Source: Budorcas taxicolor
Taxonomy: Eukaryota > Chordata > Mammalia > Artiodactyla > Bovidae
Reading direction: 5' to 3'
Length of the DNA: 64,000 nucleotides
Assembly: GCF_023091745.1 (NCBI RefSeq)
Contig: NW_026291481.1
Location: forward strand, 2,666,001 to 2,730,000
The notes beneath the pieces were generated by a model. It searched no databases. It saw only the letters and a list, made by a program, of their open reading frames with translations, and had not been told where the DNA came from. Each line of letters opens with the position of its first letter. Position 1 is the stretch's first letter. Shown piece after piece: positions 23,940-36,999 of the stretch. The translations under genes and the position numbers were made by a program.

Positions 23940-26900
23940 GTGAAGGACCCTTTCGAAGTTCCAGAGTGGAGGTGTGATCAGCCTCGAGACGCCTCAGCGG
24001 AAATGGGCCTCATCTCGCCTGGAGGGGAGAACCTCCTGGATTTTCTCGAGTTGCGGCTGGTCTTCTCGACTTACGACGGGGACCTCAGGAACCCGCTCTG
24101 GTGGCCTCAGGAAAGGCCAGTCCCCATGCGAGTTGCTAGGGGACCTCTCGGGATTCCTCTCCCGTCCATGCCGGGGCCTCAGTCCTTGTGTGGAGTCGGG
24201 GCCAGAACCTGAGGATTCCTCTCCAGTGTTGCCATGGATCTTGGGGTGCTTCTGAGTCTCCCCAGGGGAGTCAGGCCTCGTCTCGAGTGGGGGCATGCAC
24301 GTGCGCTTTCCTCCCGAGCTGCAGCAGTAGTGTCACGCTTCCTGTCACGTGTATCAAGGGATCTGTGGCTTTCCCTCGAGGCTGTCCCTCGAGGCTTTCC
24401 CACGAGGCTTTCCCACAGGGCTGTGCCACGTGCCACCTTGGTGTGAGTCGATCCTCGGCGTGAAAGACGAGCCGGTGAAGGGAAAAGAGGTTCCTCTGGA
24501 ATGGACTGAGACATCTGGGGGACTCTTGGAATGGTGGCACGACCCTGGAGTTCCTCTCGCCGTTCCTGTTGAGAGGGCCTCCTCTTGAGATGCGACGGGA
24601 ACGCTGGGAACTCTTTCCCGACGAAGCAGGGAAAGGATCCCTCATCTCGAGCTACGAGGCGGAAACGGGGCTCCTCTGGATGTGGGCGGGACCCTCGTGA
24701 TTCCTCTCGAGTGGAGACGGGTATGTCGGGGAACTTCTAGATTTGCACCAAGGGTGTGAAGGACCCTTTCGAAGTTCCAGAGGGGAGGTGTGATCAGCCT
24801 CGAGACGCCTCAGCGGAAATGGGCCTCATCTCGCCTGGAGGGGAGAACCTCCTGGATTTTCTCGAGTTGCGGCTGGTCTTCTCGACTTACGACGGGGACC
24901 TCAGGGACCCGCTCTGGTGGCCTCAGGAAAGGCCAGTCCCCATGCGAGTTGCTAGGGGACGTCTCGGGATTCCTCTCCCGTCCATGCCGGGGCCTCAGTC
25001 CTTGTTTGGAGTCGGGGCCGGAACTTGAGGATTCCTCTCCATTGTTGCCATGGATCTTGGGGTGCTTCTGAGTCTCCCCAGGGGAGTCAGGCCTCGTCTC
25101 GAGTGGGGGCATGCACGTGCGCTTTCCTCCCGAGCTGCAGCAGTAGTGTCATGCTTCCTGTCACGTGGATCAAGGGATCTGTGGCTTTCCCTCGAGGCTG
25201 TCCCTCGAGGCTTTCCCACGAGGCTTTCCCACAGGGCTGTGCCACGTGCCACCTTGGTGTGAGTCGATCCTCGGCGTGAAAGACGATCCGGTGAAGGGAA
25301 AAGAGGTTCCTCTGGAATGGACTGAGACATCTGGGGGACTCTTGGAATGGTGGCACGACCCTGGAGTTCCTCTCGCCGTTCCTGTTGAGAGGGCCTCCTC
25401 TTGAGATGCGACGGGAACGCTGGGAATTCTTTCCCGACGAAGCAGGGAAAGGATCCCTCATCTCGAGCTACGAGGCGGAAACGGGGCTCCTCTGGATGTG
25501 GGCGGGACCCTCGTGATTCCTCTCGAGTGGAGACGGGTATGTCGGGGAACTTCTAGATTTGCACCAAGGGTGTGAAGGACCCTTTCGAAGTTCCAGAGTG
25601 AGGTGTGATCAGCCTCGAGACGCCTCAGCGGAAATGGGCCTCATCTCGCCTGGAGGGGAGAACCTCCTGGATTTTCTCGAGTTGCGGCTGGTCTTCTCGA
25701 CTTACGACGGGGACCTCAGGGACCCGCTCTGGTGGCCTCAGGAAAGGCCAGTCCCCATGCGAGTTGCTAGGGGACCTCTCGGGATTCCTCTGCCGTCCAT
25801 GCCGGGGCCTCAGTCCTTGTGTGGAGTCGGGGCCGGAACCTGAGGATTCCTCTCCAGTGTTGCCATGGATCTTTGGGGTGCTCCTGAGTCTCCCCAGGGG
25901 AGTCAGGCCTCGTCTCGAGTGGGGGCATGCACGTGCGCTTTCCTCTCGAGCTGCAGCAGTAGTGTCACGCTTCCTGTCACGTGGATCAAGGGATCTGTGG
26001 CTTTCCCTCGAGGCTGTCCCTCGAGGCTTTCCCACGAGGCTTTCCCACAGGGCTGTGCCACGTGCCACCTTGGTGTGAGTCGATCCTCGGCGTGAAAGAC
26101 GAGCCGGTGAAGGGAAAAGAGGTTCCTCTGGAATGGACTGAGACATCTGGGGGACTCTTGGAATGGTGGCACGACCCTGGAGTTCCTCTCGCCGTTCCTG
26201 TTGAGAGGGCCTCCTCTTGAGATGCGACGGGAACGCTGGGAACTCTTTCCCGACGAAGCAGGGAAAGGATCCCTCATCTCGAGCTACGAGGCGGAAACGG
26301 GGCTCCTCTGGATGTGGGCGGGACCCTCGTGATTCCTCTCGAGTGGAGACGGGTATGTCGGGGAACTTCTAGATTTGCACCAAGGGTGTGAAGGACCCTT
26401 TCGAAGTTCCAGAGGGGAGGTGTGATCAGCCTCGAGACGCCTCAGTGGAAATGGGCCTCATCTCGCCTGGAGGGGAGAACCTCCTGGATTTTCTCGAGTT
26501 GCGGCTGGTCTTCTCGAGTTACGACGGGGACCTCAGGGACCCGCTCTGGTGGCCTCAGGAAAGGCCAGTCCCCATGCGAGTTGCTAGGGGACCTCTCGGG
26601 ATTCCTCTCCCGTCCATGCCGGGGCCTCAGTCCTTGTGTGGAGGCGGGGCCGGAACCTGAGGATTCCTCTGCAGTGTTGCCATGGATCTTGGGGGTGCTC
26701 CTGAGTCTCCCCAGGGGAGTCAGGCCTCGTCTCGAGTGGGGGCATGCACGTGCGCTTTCCTCCCGAGCTGCAGCAGTAGTGTCACGCTTCCTGTCACGTG
26801 GATCAAGGGATCTGTGGCTTTCCCTCGAGGCTGTCCCTCGAGGCTTTCCCACGAGGCTTTCCCACAGGGCTGTGCCACGTGCCACCTTGGTGTGAGTCGA

Positions 26901-27204
26901 TCCTCGGCGTGAAAGACGAGCCGGTGAAGGGAAAAGAGGTTCCTCTGGAATGGACTGAGACATCTGGGGGACTCTTGGAATGGTGGCACGACCCTGGAGT
27001 TCCTCTCGCCGTTCCTGTTGAGAGGGCCTCCTCTTGAGATGCGACGGGAACGCCGGGAACTCTTTCCCGACGAAGCAGGGAAAGGATCCCTCATCTCGAG
27101 CTACGAGGCGGAAACGGGGCTCCTCTGGATGTGGGCGGGACCCTCGTGATTCCTCTCGAGTGGAGACGGGTATGTCGGGGAACTTCTAGATTTGCACCAA
27201 GGGT
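23940..27204 (+). repeat. Tetramer-like block (U30-U33)
   Basis: U30 (23940): caggaacccg and gtgtatcaag. U31 (24756): cttgtttgg, gtcatgctt and gacgatccgg, and it contains a GAATTC at 25424-25429. U32 (25572): gatctttggggtg and cctctcgagctg, with a compensating lost g near 25597. U33 (26388, 817 bp): cctcagtggaaatg, cctctgcagtg and gtggaggcgg. The U32-U33 markers recur only at U42-U43. Confidence 0.9.
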
Positions 27205-30200
27205 GTGAAGGACCCTTTCGAAGTTCCAGAGGTGAGGTGTGATCAGCCTCGAGACGCCTCAGCGGAAATGGGCCTCATCTCGCCTGGAGGGGAGAACCTC
27301 CTGGATTTTCTCGAGTTGCGGCTGGTCTTCTCGACTTACGACGGGGACCTCAGGAACCCGCTCTGGTGGCCTCAGGAAAGGCCAGTCCCCATGCGAGTTG
27401 CTAGGGGACCTCTCGGGATTCCTCTCCCGTCCATGCCGGGGCCTCAGTCCTTGTGTGGAGTCGGGGCCGGAACCTGAGGATTCCTCTCCAGTGTTGCCAT
27501 GGATCTTGGGGTGCTTCTGAGTCTCCCCAGGGGAGTCAGGCCTCGTCTCGAGTGGGGGCATGCACGTGCGCTTTCCTCCCGAGCTGCAGCAGTAGTGTCA
27601 CGCTTCCTGTCACGTGGATCAAGGGATCTGTGGCTTTCCCTCGAGGCTGTCCCTCGAGGCTTTCCCACGAGGCTTTCCCACAGGGCTGTGCCACGTGCCA
27701 CCTTGGTGTGAGTCGATCCTCGGCGTGAAAGACGAGCCGGTGAAGGGAAAAGAGGTTCCTCTCGAATGGACTGAGACATCTGGGGGACTCTTGGAATGGT
27801 GGCACGACCCTGGAGTTCCTCTCGCCGTTCCTGTTGAGAGGGCCTCCTCTTGAGATGCGACGGGAACGCTGGGAACTCTTTCCCGACGAAGCAGGGAAAG
27901 GATCCCTCATCTCGAGCTACGAGGCGGAAACGGGGCTCCTCTGGATGTGGGCGGGACCCTCGTGATTCCTCTCGAGTGGAGACGGGTATGTCGGGGAACT
28001 TCTAGATTTGCACCAAGGGTGTGAAGGACCCTTTCGAAGTTCCAGAGGTGAGGTGTGATCAGCCTCGAGACGCCTCAGCGGAAATGGGCCTCATCTCGCC
28101 TGGAGGGGAGAACCTCCTGGATTTTCTCGAGTTGCGGCTGGTCTTCTCGACTTACGACGGGGACCTCAGGGACCCGCTCTGGTGGCCTCAGGAAAGGCCA
28201 GTCCCCATGCGAGTTGCTAGGGGACCTCTCGGGATTCCTCTCCCGTCCATGCCGGGGCCTCAGTCCTTGTTTGGAGTCGGGGCCGGAACCTGAGGATTCC
28301 TCTCCAGTGTTGCCATGGATCTTGGGGTGCTTCTGAGTCTCCCCAGGGGAGTCAGGCCTCGTCTCGAGTGGGGGCATGCACGTGCGCTTTCCTCCCGAGC
28401 TGCAGCAGTAGTGTCATGCTTCCTGTCACGTGGATCAAGGGATCTGTGGCTTTCCCTCGAGGCTGTCCCTCGAGGCTTTCCCACGAGGCTTTCCCACAGG
28501 GCTGTGCCACGTGCCACCTTGGTGTGAGTCGATCCTCGGCGTGAAAGACGAGCCGGTGAAGGGAAAAGAGGTTCCTCTGGAATGGACTGAGACATCTGGG
28601 GGACTCTTGGAATGGTGGCACGACCCTGGAGTTCCTCTCGCCGTTCCTGTTGAGAGGGCCTCCTCTTGAGATGCGACGGGAACGCTGGGAACTCTTTCCC
28701 GACGAAGCAGGGAAAGGATCCCTCCTCTCGAGCTACGAGGCGGAAACGGGGCTCCTCTGGATGTGGGCGGGACCCTCGTGATTCCTCTCGAGTGGAGACG
28801 GGTATGTCGGGGAACTTCTAGATTTGCACCAAGGGTGTGAAGGACCCTTTCGAAGTTCCAGAGGTGAGGTGTGATCAGCCTCGAGACGCCTCATTGGAAA
28901 TGGGCCTCATCTCACCTGGAGGGGAGAACCTCCTGGATTTTCTCGAGTTGCGGCAGGTCTTCTCGACTTACGACGGGGACCTCAGGGACCCGCTCTGGTG
29001 GCCTCAGGAAAGGCCAGTCCCCATGCGAGTTGCTAGGGGACCTCTCGGGATTCCTCTGCCGTCCATGCCGGGGCCTCAGTCCTTGTGTGGAGTCGGGGCC
29101 GGAACCTGAGGATTCCTCTCCAGTGTTGCCATGGATCTTGGGGGTGCTCCTGAGTCTCCCCAGGGGAGTAAGGCCTCGTCTCGAGTGGGGGCATGCACGT
29201 GCGCTTTCCTCTCGAGCTGCAGCAGTAGTGTCACGCTTCCTGTCACGTGGATCAAGGGATCTGTGGCTTTCCCTCGAGGCTGTCCCTCGAGGCTTTCCCA
29301 CGAGGCTTTCCCACAGGGCTGTGCCACCTGCCACCTTGGTGTGAGTCGATCCTCGGCGTGAAAGACGAGCCGGTGAAGGGAAAAGAGGTTCCTCTGGAAT
29401 GGACTGAGACATCTGGGGGACTCTTGGAATGGTTGCACGACCCTGGAGTTCCTCTCGCCATTCCTGTTGAGAGGGCCTCCTCTTGAGATGCGACGGGAAC
29501 GCCGGGAACTCTTTCCCGACGAAGCAGGGAAAGGATCCCTCATCTCGAGCTACGAGGCGGAAACGGGGCTCCTCTGGATGTGGGCGGGACCCTCGTGATT
29601 CCTCTTGAGTGGAGACGGGTATGTCGGGGAACTTCTAGATTTGCACCAAGGGTGTGAAGGACCCTTTCGAAGTTCCAGAGGTGAGGTGTGATCAGCCTCG
29701 AGACGCCTCAGCGGAAATGGGCCTCATCTCGCCTGGAGGGGAGAACCTCCTGGATTTTCTCGAGTTGCGGCTGGTCTTCTCGACTTACGACGGGGACCTC
29801 AGGGACCCGCTCTGTTGGCCTCAGGAAAGGCCAGTCCCCATGCGAGTTGCTAGGGGACCTCTCGGGATTCCTCTGCCGTCCATGCCGGGGCCTCAGTCCT
29901 TGTGTGGAGTCGGGGCCGGAACCTGAGGATTCCTCTCCAGTGTTGCCATGGATCTTGGGGTGCTCCTGAGTCTCCCCAGGGGAGTCAGGCCTCGTCTCGA
30001 GTGGGGGCATGCACGTGCGCTTTCCTCCCGAGCTGCAGCAGTAGTGTCACGCTTCCTGTCACGTGGATCAAGGGATCTGTGGCTTTCCCTCGAGGCTGTC
30101 CCTCGAGGCTTTCCCACGAGGCTTTCCCACAGGGCTGTGCCACGTGCCACCTTGGTGTGAGTCGATCCTCGGCGTGAAAGACGAGCCGGTGAAGGGAAAA

Positions 30201-30469
30201 GAGGTTCCTCTGGAATGGACTGAGACATCTGGGGGACTCTTGGAATGGTGGCACGACCCTGGAGTTCCTCTCGCCGTTCCTGTTGAGAGGGCCTCCTCTT
30301 GAGATGCGACGGGAACGCCGGGAACTCTTTCCCGACGAAGCAGGGAAAGGATCCCTCATCTCGAGCTACGAGGCGGAAACGGGGCTCCTCTGGATGTGGG
30401 CGGGACCCTCGTGATTCCTCTCGAGTGGAGATGGGTATGTCGGGGAACTTCTAGATTTGCACCAAGGGT
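27205..30469 (+). repeat. Tetramer-like block (U34-U37)
   Basis: U34 (27205): caggaacccg and cctctcgaatgg. U35 (28021): cttgtttgg and gtcatgctt, ending with ccctcctctcg near 28720. U36 (28837, 817 bp): cctcattggaaatg, ctcacctgg, gagtaaggcc, ccacctgcc and ggttgcacg. U37 (29654): ctctgttggcc. Close relatives of these units recur at 35368-36999 and 38633-40265. Confidence 0.9.
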
Positions 30470-33400
30470 GTGAAGGACCCTTTCGAAGTTCCAGAGGTGA
30501 GGTGTGATCAGCCTCGAGACGCCTCAGCGGAAATGGGCCTCATCTCGCCTGGAGAGGAGAACCTCCTGGATTTTCTCGAGTTGCGGCTGGTCTTCTCGAC
30601 TTACGACGGGGACCTCAGGGACCCGCTCTGGTGGCCTCAGGAAAGGCCAGTCCCCATGCGAGTTGCTAGGGGACCTCTCGGGATTCCTCTCCCGTCCATG
30701 CCGGGGCCTCAGTCCTTGTGTGGAGTCGGGGCCGGAACCTGAGGATTCCTCTCCAGTGTTGCCATGGATCTTGGGGTGCTTCTGAGTCTCCCCAGGGGAG
30801 TCAGGCCTCGTCTCGAGTGGGGGCATGCACGTGCGCTTTCCTCCCGAGCTGCAGCAGTAGTGTCACGCTTCCTGTCACGTGGATCAAGGGATCTGTGGCT
30901 TTCCCTCGAGGCTGTCCCTCGAGGCTTTCCCACGAGGCTTTCCCACAGGGCTGTGCCACGTGCCACCTTGGTGTGAGTCGATCCTCGGCGTGAAAGACGA
31001 GCCGGTGAAGGGAAAAGAGGTTCCTCTCGAATGGACTGAGACATCTGGGGGACTCTTGGAATGGTGGCACGACCCTGGAATTCCTCTCGCCGTTCCTGTT
31101 GAGAGGGCCTCCTCTTGAGATGCGACGGGAACGCTGGGAACTCTTTCCCGACGAAGCAGGGAAAGGATCCCTCATCTCGAGCTACGAGGCGGAAACGGGG
31201 CTCCTCTGGATGTGGGCGGGACCCTCGTGATTCCTCTCGAGTGGAGACGGGTATGTCGGGGAACTTCTAGATTTGCACCAAGGGTGTGAAGGACCCTTTC
31301 GAAGTTCCAGAGGTGAGGTGTGATCAGCCTCGAGACGCCTCAGCGGAAATGGGCCTCATCTCGCCTGGAGGGGAGAACCTCCTGGATTTTCTCGAGTTGC
31401 GGCTGGTCTTCTCGACTTACGACAGGGACCTCAGGGACCCGCTCTGGTGGCCTCAGGAAAGGCCAGTCCCCATGCGAGTTGCTAGGGGACCTCTCGGGAT
31501 TCCTCTCCCGTCCATGCCGGGGCCTCAGTCCTTGTTTGGAGTCGGGGCCGGAACCTGAGGATTCCTCTCCAGTGTTGCCATGGATCTTGGGGTGCTTCTG
31601 AGTCTCCCCAGGGGAGTCAGGCCTCGTCTCGAGTGGGGGCATGCACGTGCGCTTTCCTCCCGAGCTGCAGCAGTAGTGTCATGCTTCCTGTCACGTGGAT
31701 CAAGGGATCTGTGGCTTTCCCTCGAGGCTGTCCCTCGAGGCTTTCCCACGAGGCTTTCCCACAGGGCTGTGCCACGTGCCACCTTGGTGTGAGTCGATCC
31801 TCGGCGTGAAAGACGAGCCGGTGAAGGGAAAAGAGGTTCCTCTGGAATGGACTGAGACATCTGGGGGACTCTTGGAATGGTGGCACGACCCTGGAGTTCC
31901 TCTCGCCGTTCCTGTTGAGAGGGCCTCCTCTTGAGATGCGACGGGAACGCTGGGAACTCTTTCCCGACGAAGCAGGGAAAGGATCCCTCATCTCGAGCTA
32001 CGAGGCGGAAACGGGGCTCCTCTGGATGTGGGCGGGACCCTCGTGATTCCTCTCGAGTGGAGACGGGTATGTCGGGGAACTTCTAGATTTGCACCAAGGG
32101 TGTGAAGGACCCTTTCGAAGTTCCAGAGGTGAGGTGTGATCAGCCTCGAGACGCCTCAGCGGAAATGGGCCTCATCTCGCCTGGAGGGGAGAACCTCCTG
32201 GATTTTCTCGAGTTGCGGCTGGTCTTCTCGACTTACGACGGGGACCTCAGGGACCCGCTCTGGTGGCCTCAGGAAAGGCCAGTCCCCATGCGAGTTGCTA
32301 GGGGACCTCTCGGGATTCCTCTGCCGTCCATGCCGGGGCCTCAGTCCTTGTGTGGAGTCGGGGCCGGAACCTGAGGATTCCTCTCCAGTGTTGCCATGGA
32401 TCTTGGGGTGCTCCTGAGTCTCCCCAGGGGAGTCAGGCCTCGTCTCGAGTGGGGGCATGCACGTGCGCTTTCCTCTCGAGCTGCAGCAGTAGTGTCACGC
32501 TTCCTGTCACGTGGATCAAGGGATCTGTGGCTTTCCCTCGAGGCTGTCCCTCGAGGCTTTCCCACGAGGCTTTCCCACAGGGCTGTGCCACGTGCCACCT
32601 TGGTGTGAGTCGATCCTCGGCGTGAAAGACGAGCCGGTGAAGGGAAAAGAGGTTCCTCTGGAATGGACTGAGACATCTGGGGGACTCTTGGAATGGTGGC
32701 ACGACCCTGGAGTTCCTCTCGCCGTTCCTGTTGAGAGGGCCTCCTCTTGAGATGCGACGGGAACGCTGGGAACTCTTTCCCGACGAAGCAGGGAAAGGAT
32801 CCCTCATCTCGAGCTACGAGGCGGAAACGGGGCTCCTCTGGATGTGGGCGGGACCCTCGTGATTCCTCTCGAGTGGAGACGGGTATGTCGGGGAACTTCT
32901 AGATTTGCACCAAGGGTGTGAAGGACCCTTTCGAAGTTCCAGAGGTGAGGTGTGATCAGCCTCGAGACGCCTCAGCGGAAATGGGCCTCATCTCGCCTGG
33001 AGGGGAGAACCTCCTGGATTTTCTCGAGTTGCGGCTGGTCTTCTCGACTTACGACGGGGACCTCAGGGACCCGCTCTGGTGGCCTCAGGAAAGGCCAGTC
33101 CCCATGCGAGTTGCTAGGGGACCTCTCGGGATTCCTCTGCCGTCCATGCCGGGGCCTCAGTCCTTGTGTGGAGTCGGGGCCGGAACCTGAGGATTCCTCT
33201 CCAGTGTTGCCATGGATCTTGGGGTGCTCCTGAGTCTCCCCAGGGGAGTCAGGCCTCGTCTCGAGTGGGGGCATGCACGTGCGCTTTCCTCTCGAGCTGC
33301 AGCAGTAGTGTCACGCTTCCTGTCACGTGGATCAAGGGATCTGTGGCTTTCCCTCGAGGCTGTCCCTCGAGGCTTTCCCACGAGGCTTTCCCACAGGGCT

Positions 33401-33733
33401 GTGCCACGTGCCACCTTGGTGTGAGTCGATCCTCGGCGTGAAAGACGAGCCGGTGAAGGGAAAAGAGGTTCCTCTGGAATGGACTGAGACATCTGGGGGA
33501 CTCTTGGAATGGTGGCACGACCCTGGAGTTCCTCTCGCCGTTCCTGTTGAGAGGGCCTCCTCTTGAGATGCGAAGGGAACGCTGGGAACTCTTTCCCGAC
33601 GAAGCAGGGAAAGGATCCCTCATCTCGAGCTACGAGGCGGAAACGGGGCTCCTCTGGATGTGGGCGGGACCCTCGTGATTCCTCTCGAGTGGAGACGGGT
33701 ATGTCGGGGAACTTCTAGATTTGCACCAAGGGT
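30470..33733 (+). repeat. Tetramer-like block (U38-U41)
   Basis: U38 (30470): ggagaggagaac, cctctcgaatgg and a GAATTC at 31078-31083. U39 (31286): cttgtttgg, gtcatgctt and private acgacagggac. U40 (32102) and U41 (32918) look almost identical; the one difference I noticed is gcgaagggaac near 33571 in U41. This suggests a very recent single-unit duplication. Confidence 0.9.
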
Positions 33734-36700
33734 GTGAAGGACCCTTTCGAAGTTCCAGAGGTGAGGTGTGATCAGCCTCGAGACGCCTCAGCGGAAATGG
33801 GCCTCATCTCGCCTGGAGGGGAGAACCTCCTGGATTTTCTCGAGTTGCGGCTGGTCTTCTCGACTTACGATGGGGACCTCAGGGACCCGCTCTGGTGGCC
33901 TCAGGAAAGGCCAGTCCCCATGCGAGTTGCTAGGGGACCTCTCGGGATTCCTCTGCCGTCCATGCCGGGGCCTCAGTCCTTGTGTGGAGTCGGGGCCGGA
34001 ACCTGAGGATTCCTCTCCAGTGTTGCCATGGATCTTTGGGGTGCTCCTGAGTCTCCCCAGGGGAGTCAGGCCTCGTCTCGAGTGGGGGCATGCACGTGCG
34101 CTTTCCTCTCGAGCTGCAGCAGTAGTGTCACGCTTCCTGTCACGTGGATCAAGGGATCTGTGGCTTTCCCTCGAGGCTGTCCCTCGAGGCTTTCCCACGA
34201 GGCTTTCCCACAGGGCTGTGCCACGTGCCACCTTGGTGTGAGTCGATCCTCGGCGTGAAAGACGAGCCGGTGAAGGGAAAAGAGGTTCCTCTGGAATGGA
34301 CTGAGACATCTGGGGGACTCTTGGAATGGTGGCACGACCCTGGAGTTCCTCTCGCCGTTCCTGTTGAGAGGGCCTCCTCTTGAGATGCGACGGGAACGCT
34401 GGGAACTCTTTCCCGACGAAGCAGGGAAAGGATCCCTCATCTCGAGCTACGAGGCGGAAACGGGGCTCCTCTGGATGTGGGCGGGACCCTCGTGATTCCT
34501 CTCGAGTGGAGACGGGTATGTCGGGGAACTTCTAGATTTGCACCAAGGGTGTGAAGGACCCTTTCGAAGTTCCAGAGGGGAGGTGTGATCAGCCTCGAGA
34601 CGCCTCAGTGGAAATGGGCCTCATCTCGCCTGGAGGGGAGAACCTCCTGGATTTTCTCGAGTTGCGGCTGGTCTTCTCGAGTTACGACGGGGACCTCAGG
34701 GACCCGCTCTGGTGGCCTCAGGAAAGGCCAGTCCCCATGCGAGTTGCTAGGGGACCTCTCGGGATTCCTCTCCCGTCCATGCCGGGGCCTCAGTCCTTGT
34801 GTGGAGGCGGGGCCGGAACCTGAGGATTCCTCTGCAGTGTTGCCATGGATCTTGGGGGTGCTCCTGAGTCTCCCCAGGGGAGTCAGGCCTCGTCTCGAGT
34901 GGGGGCATGCACGTGCGCTTTCCTCCCGAGCTGCAGCAGTAGTGTCACGCTTCCTGTCACGTGGATCAAGGGATCTGTGGCTTTCCCTCGAGGCTGTCCC
35001 TCGAGGCTTTCCCACGAGGCTTTCCCACAGGGCTGTGCCACGTGCCACCTTGGTGTGAGTCGATCCTCGGCGTGAAAGACGAGCCGGTGAAGGGAAAAGA
35101 GGTTCCTCTGGAATGGACTGAGACATCTGGGGGACTCTTGGAATGGTGGCACGACCCTGGAGTTCCTCTCGCCGTTCCTGTTGAGAGGGCCTCCTCTTGA
35201 GATGCGACGGGAACGCCGGGAACTCTTTCCCGACGAAGCAGGGAAAGGATCCCTCATCTCGAGCTACGAGGCGGAAACGGGGCTCCTCTGGATGTGGGCG
35301 GGACCCTCGTGATTCCTCTCGAGTGGAGACGGGTATGTCGGGGAACTTCTAGATTTGCACCAAGGGTGTGAAGGACCCTTTCGAAGTTCCAGAGGGGAGG
35401 TGTGATCAGCCTCGAGACGCCTCAGCGGAAATGGGCCTCATCTCGCCTGGAGGGGAGAACCTCCTGGATTTTCTCGAGTTGCGGCTGGTCTTCTCGACTT
35501 ACGACGGGGACCTCAGGAACCCGCTCTGGTGGCCTCAGGAAAGGCCAGTCCCCATGCGAGTTGCTAGGGGACCTCTCGGGATTCCTCTCCCGTCCATGCC
35601 GGGGCCTCAGTCCTTGTGTGGAGTCGGGGCCGGAACCTGAGGATTCCTCTCCAGTGTTGCCATGGATCTTGGGGTGCTTCTGAGTCTCCCCAGGGGAGTC
35701 AGGCCTCGTCTCGAGTGGGGGCATGCACGTGCGCTTTCCTCCCGAGCTGCAGCAGTAGTGTCACGCTTCCTGTCACGTGGATCAAGGGATCTGTGGCTTT
35801 CCCTCGAGGCTGTCCCTCGAGGCTTTCCCACGAGGCTTTCCCACAGGGCTGTGCCACGTGCCACCTTGGTGTGAGTCGATCCTCGGCGTGAAAGACGAGC
35901 CGGTGAAGGGAAAAGAGGTTCCTCTCGAATGGACTGAGACATCTGGGGGACTCTTGGAATGGTGGCACGACCCTGGAGTTCCTCTCGCCGTTCCTGTTGA
36001 GAGGGCCTCCTCTTGAGATGCGACGGGAACGCTGGGAACTCTTTCCCGACGAAGCAGGGAAAGGATCCCTCATCTCGAGCTACGAGGCGGAAACGGGGCT
36101 CCTCTGGATGTGGGCGGGACCCTCGTGATTCCTCTCGAGTGGAGACGGGTATGTCGGGGAACTTCTAGATTTGCACCAAGGGTGTGAAGGACCCTTTCGA
36201 AGTTCCAGAGGTGAGGTGTGATCAGCCTCGAGACGCCTCAGCGGAAATGGGCCTCATCTCGCCTGGAGGGGAGAACCTCCTGGATTTTCTCGAGTTGCGG
36301 CTGGTCTTCTCGACTTACGACGGGGACCTCAGGGACCCGCTCTGGTGGCCTCAGGAAAGGCCAGTCCCCATGCGAGTTGCTAGGGGACCTCTCGGGATTC
36401 CTCTCCCGTCCATGCCGGGGCCTCAGTCCATGTTTGGAGTCGGGGCCGGAACCTGAGGATTCCTCTCCAGTGTTGCCATGGATCTTGGGGTGCTTCTGAG
36501 TCTCCCCAGGGGAGTCAGGCCTCGTCTCGAGTGGGGGCATGCACGTGCGCTTTCCTCCCGAGCTGCAGCAGTAGTGTCATGCTTCCTGTCACGTGGATCA
36601 AGGGATCTGTGGCTTTCCCTCGAGGCTGTCCCTCGAGGCTTTCCCACGAGGCTTTCCCACAGGGCTGTGCCACGTGCCACCTTGGTGTGAGTCGATCCTC

Positions 36701-36999
36701 GGCGTGAAAGACGAGCCGGTGAAGGGAAAAGAGGTTCCTCTGGAATGGACTGAGACATCTGGGGGACTCTTGGAATGGTGGCACGACCCTGGAGTTCCTC
36801 TCGCCGTTCCTGTTGAGAGGGCCTCCTCTTGAGATGCGACGGGAACGCTGGGAACTCTTTCCCGACGAAGCAGGGAAAGGATCCCTCATCTCGAGCTACG
36901 AGGCGGAAACGGGGCTCCTCTGGATGTGGGCGGGACCCTCGTGATTCCTCTCGAGTGGAGACGGGTATGTCGGGGAACTTCTAGATTTGCACCAAGGGT
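33734..36999 (+). repeat. Monomers U42-U45, duplicate of 25572-28836
   Basis: U42 repeats the gatctttggggtg of U32, U43 the cctcagtggaaatg and cctctgcagtg of U33, U44 the caggaacccg and cctctcgaatgg of U34, and U45 the tgtttgg and gtcatgctt of U35. Marker offsets are 8163 bp (25871 to 34034; 26441 to 34604). Private changes: acgatgggg near 33867 and gtccatgtttgg near 36427. Confidence 0.92.

Noticed and set aside
25424..25429. GAATTC (EcoRI) sites in U31 and at 31078-31083 in U38
   Set aside because: These are single-base private changes (ggaactc to ggaattc, and ggagttcc to ggaattcc). They are handy as rare physical landmarks but have no biological significance.
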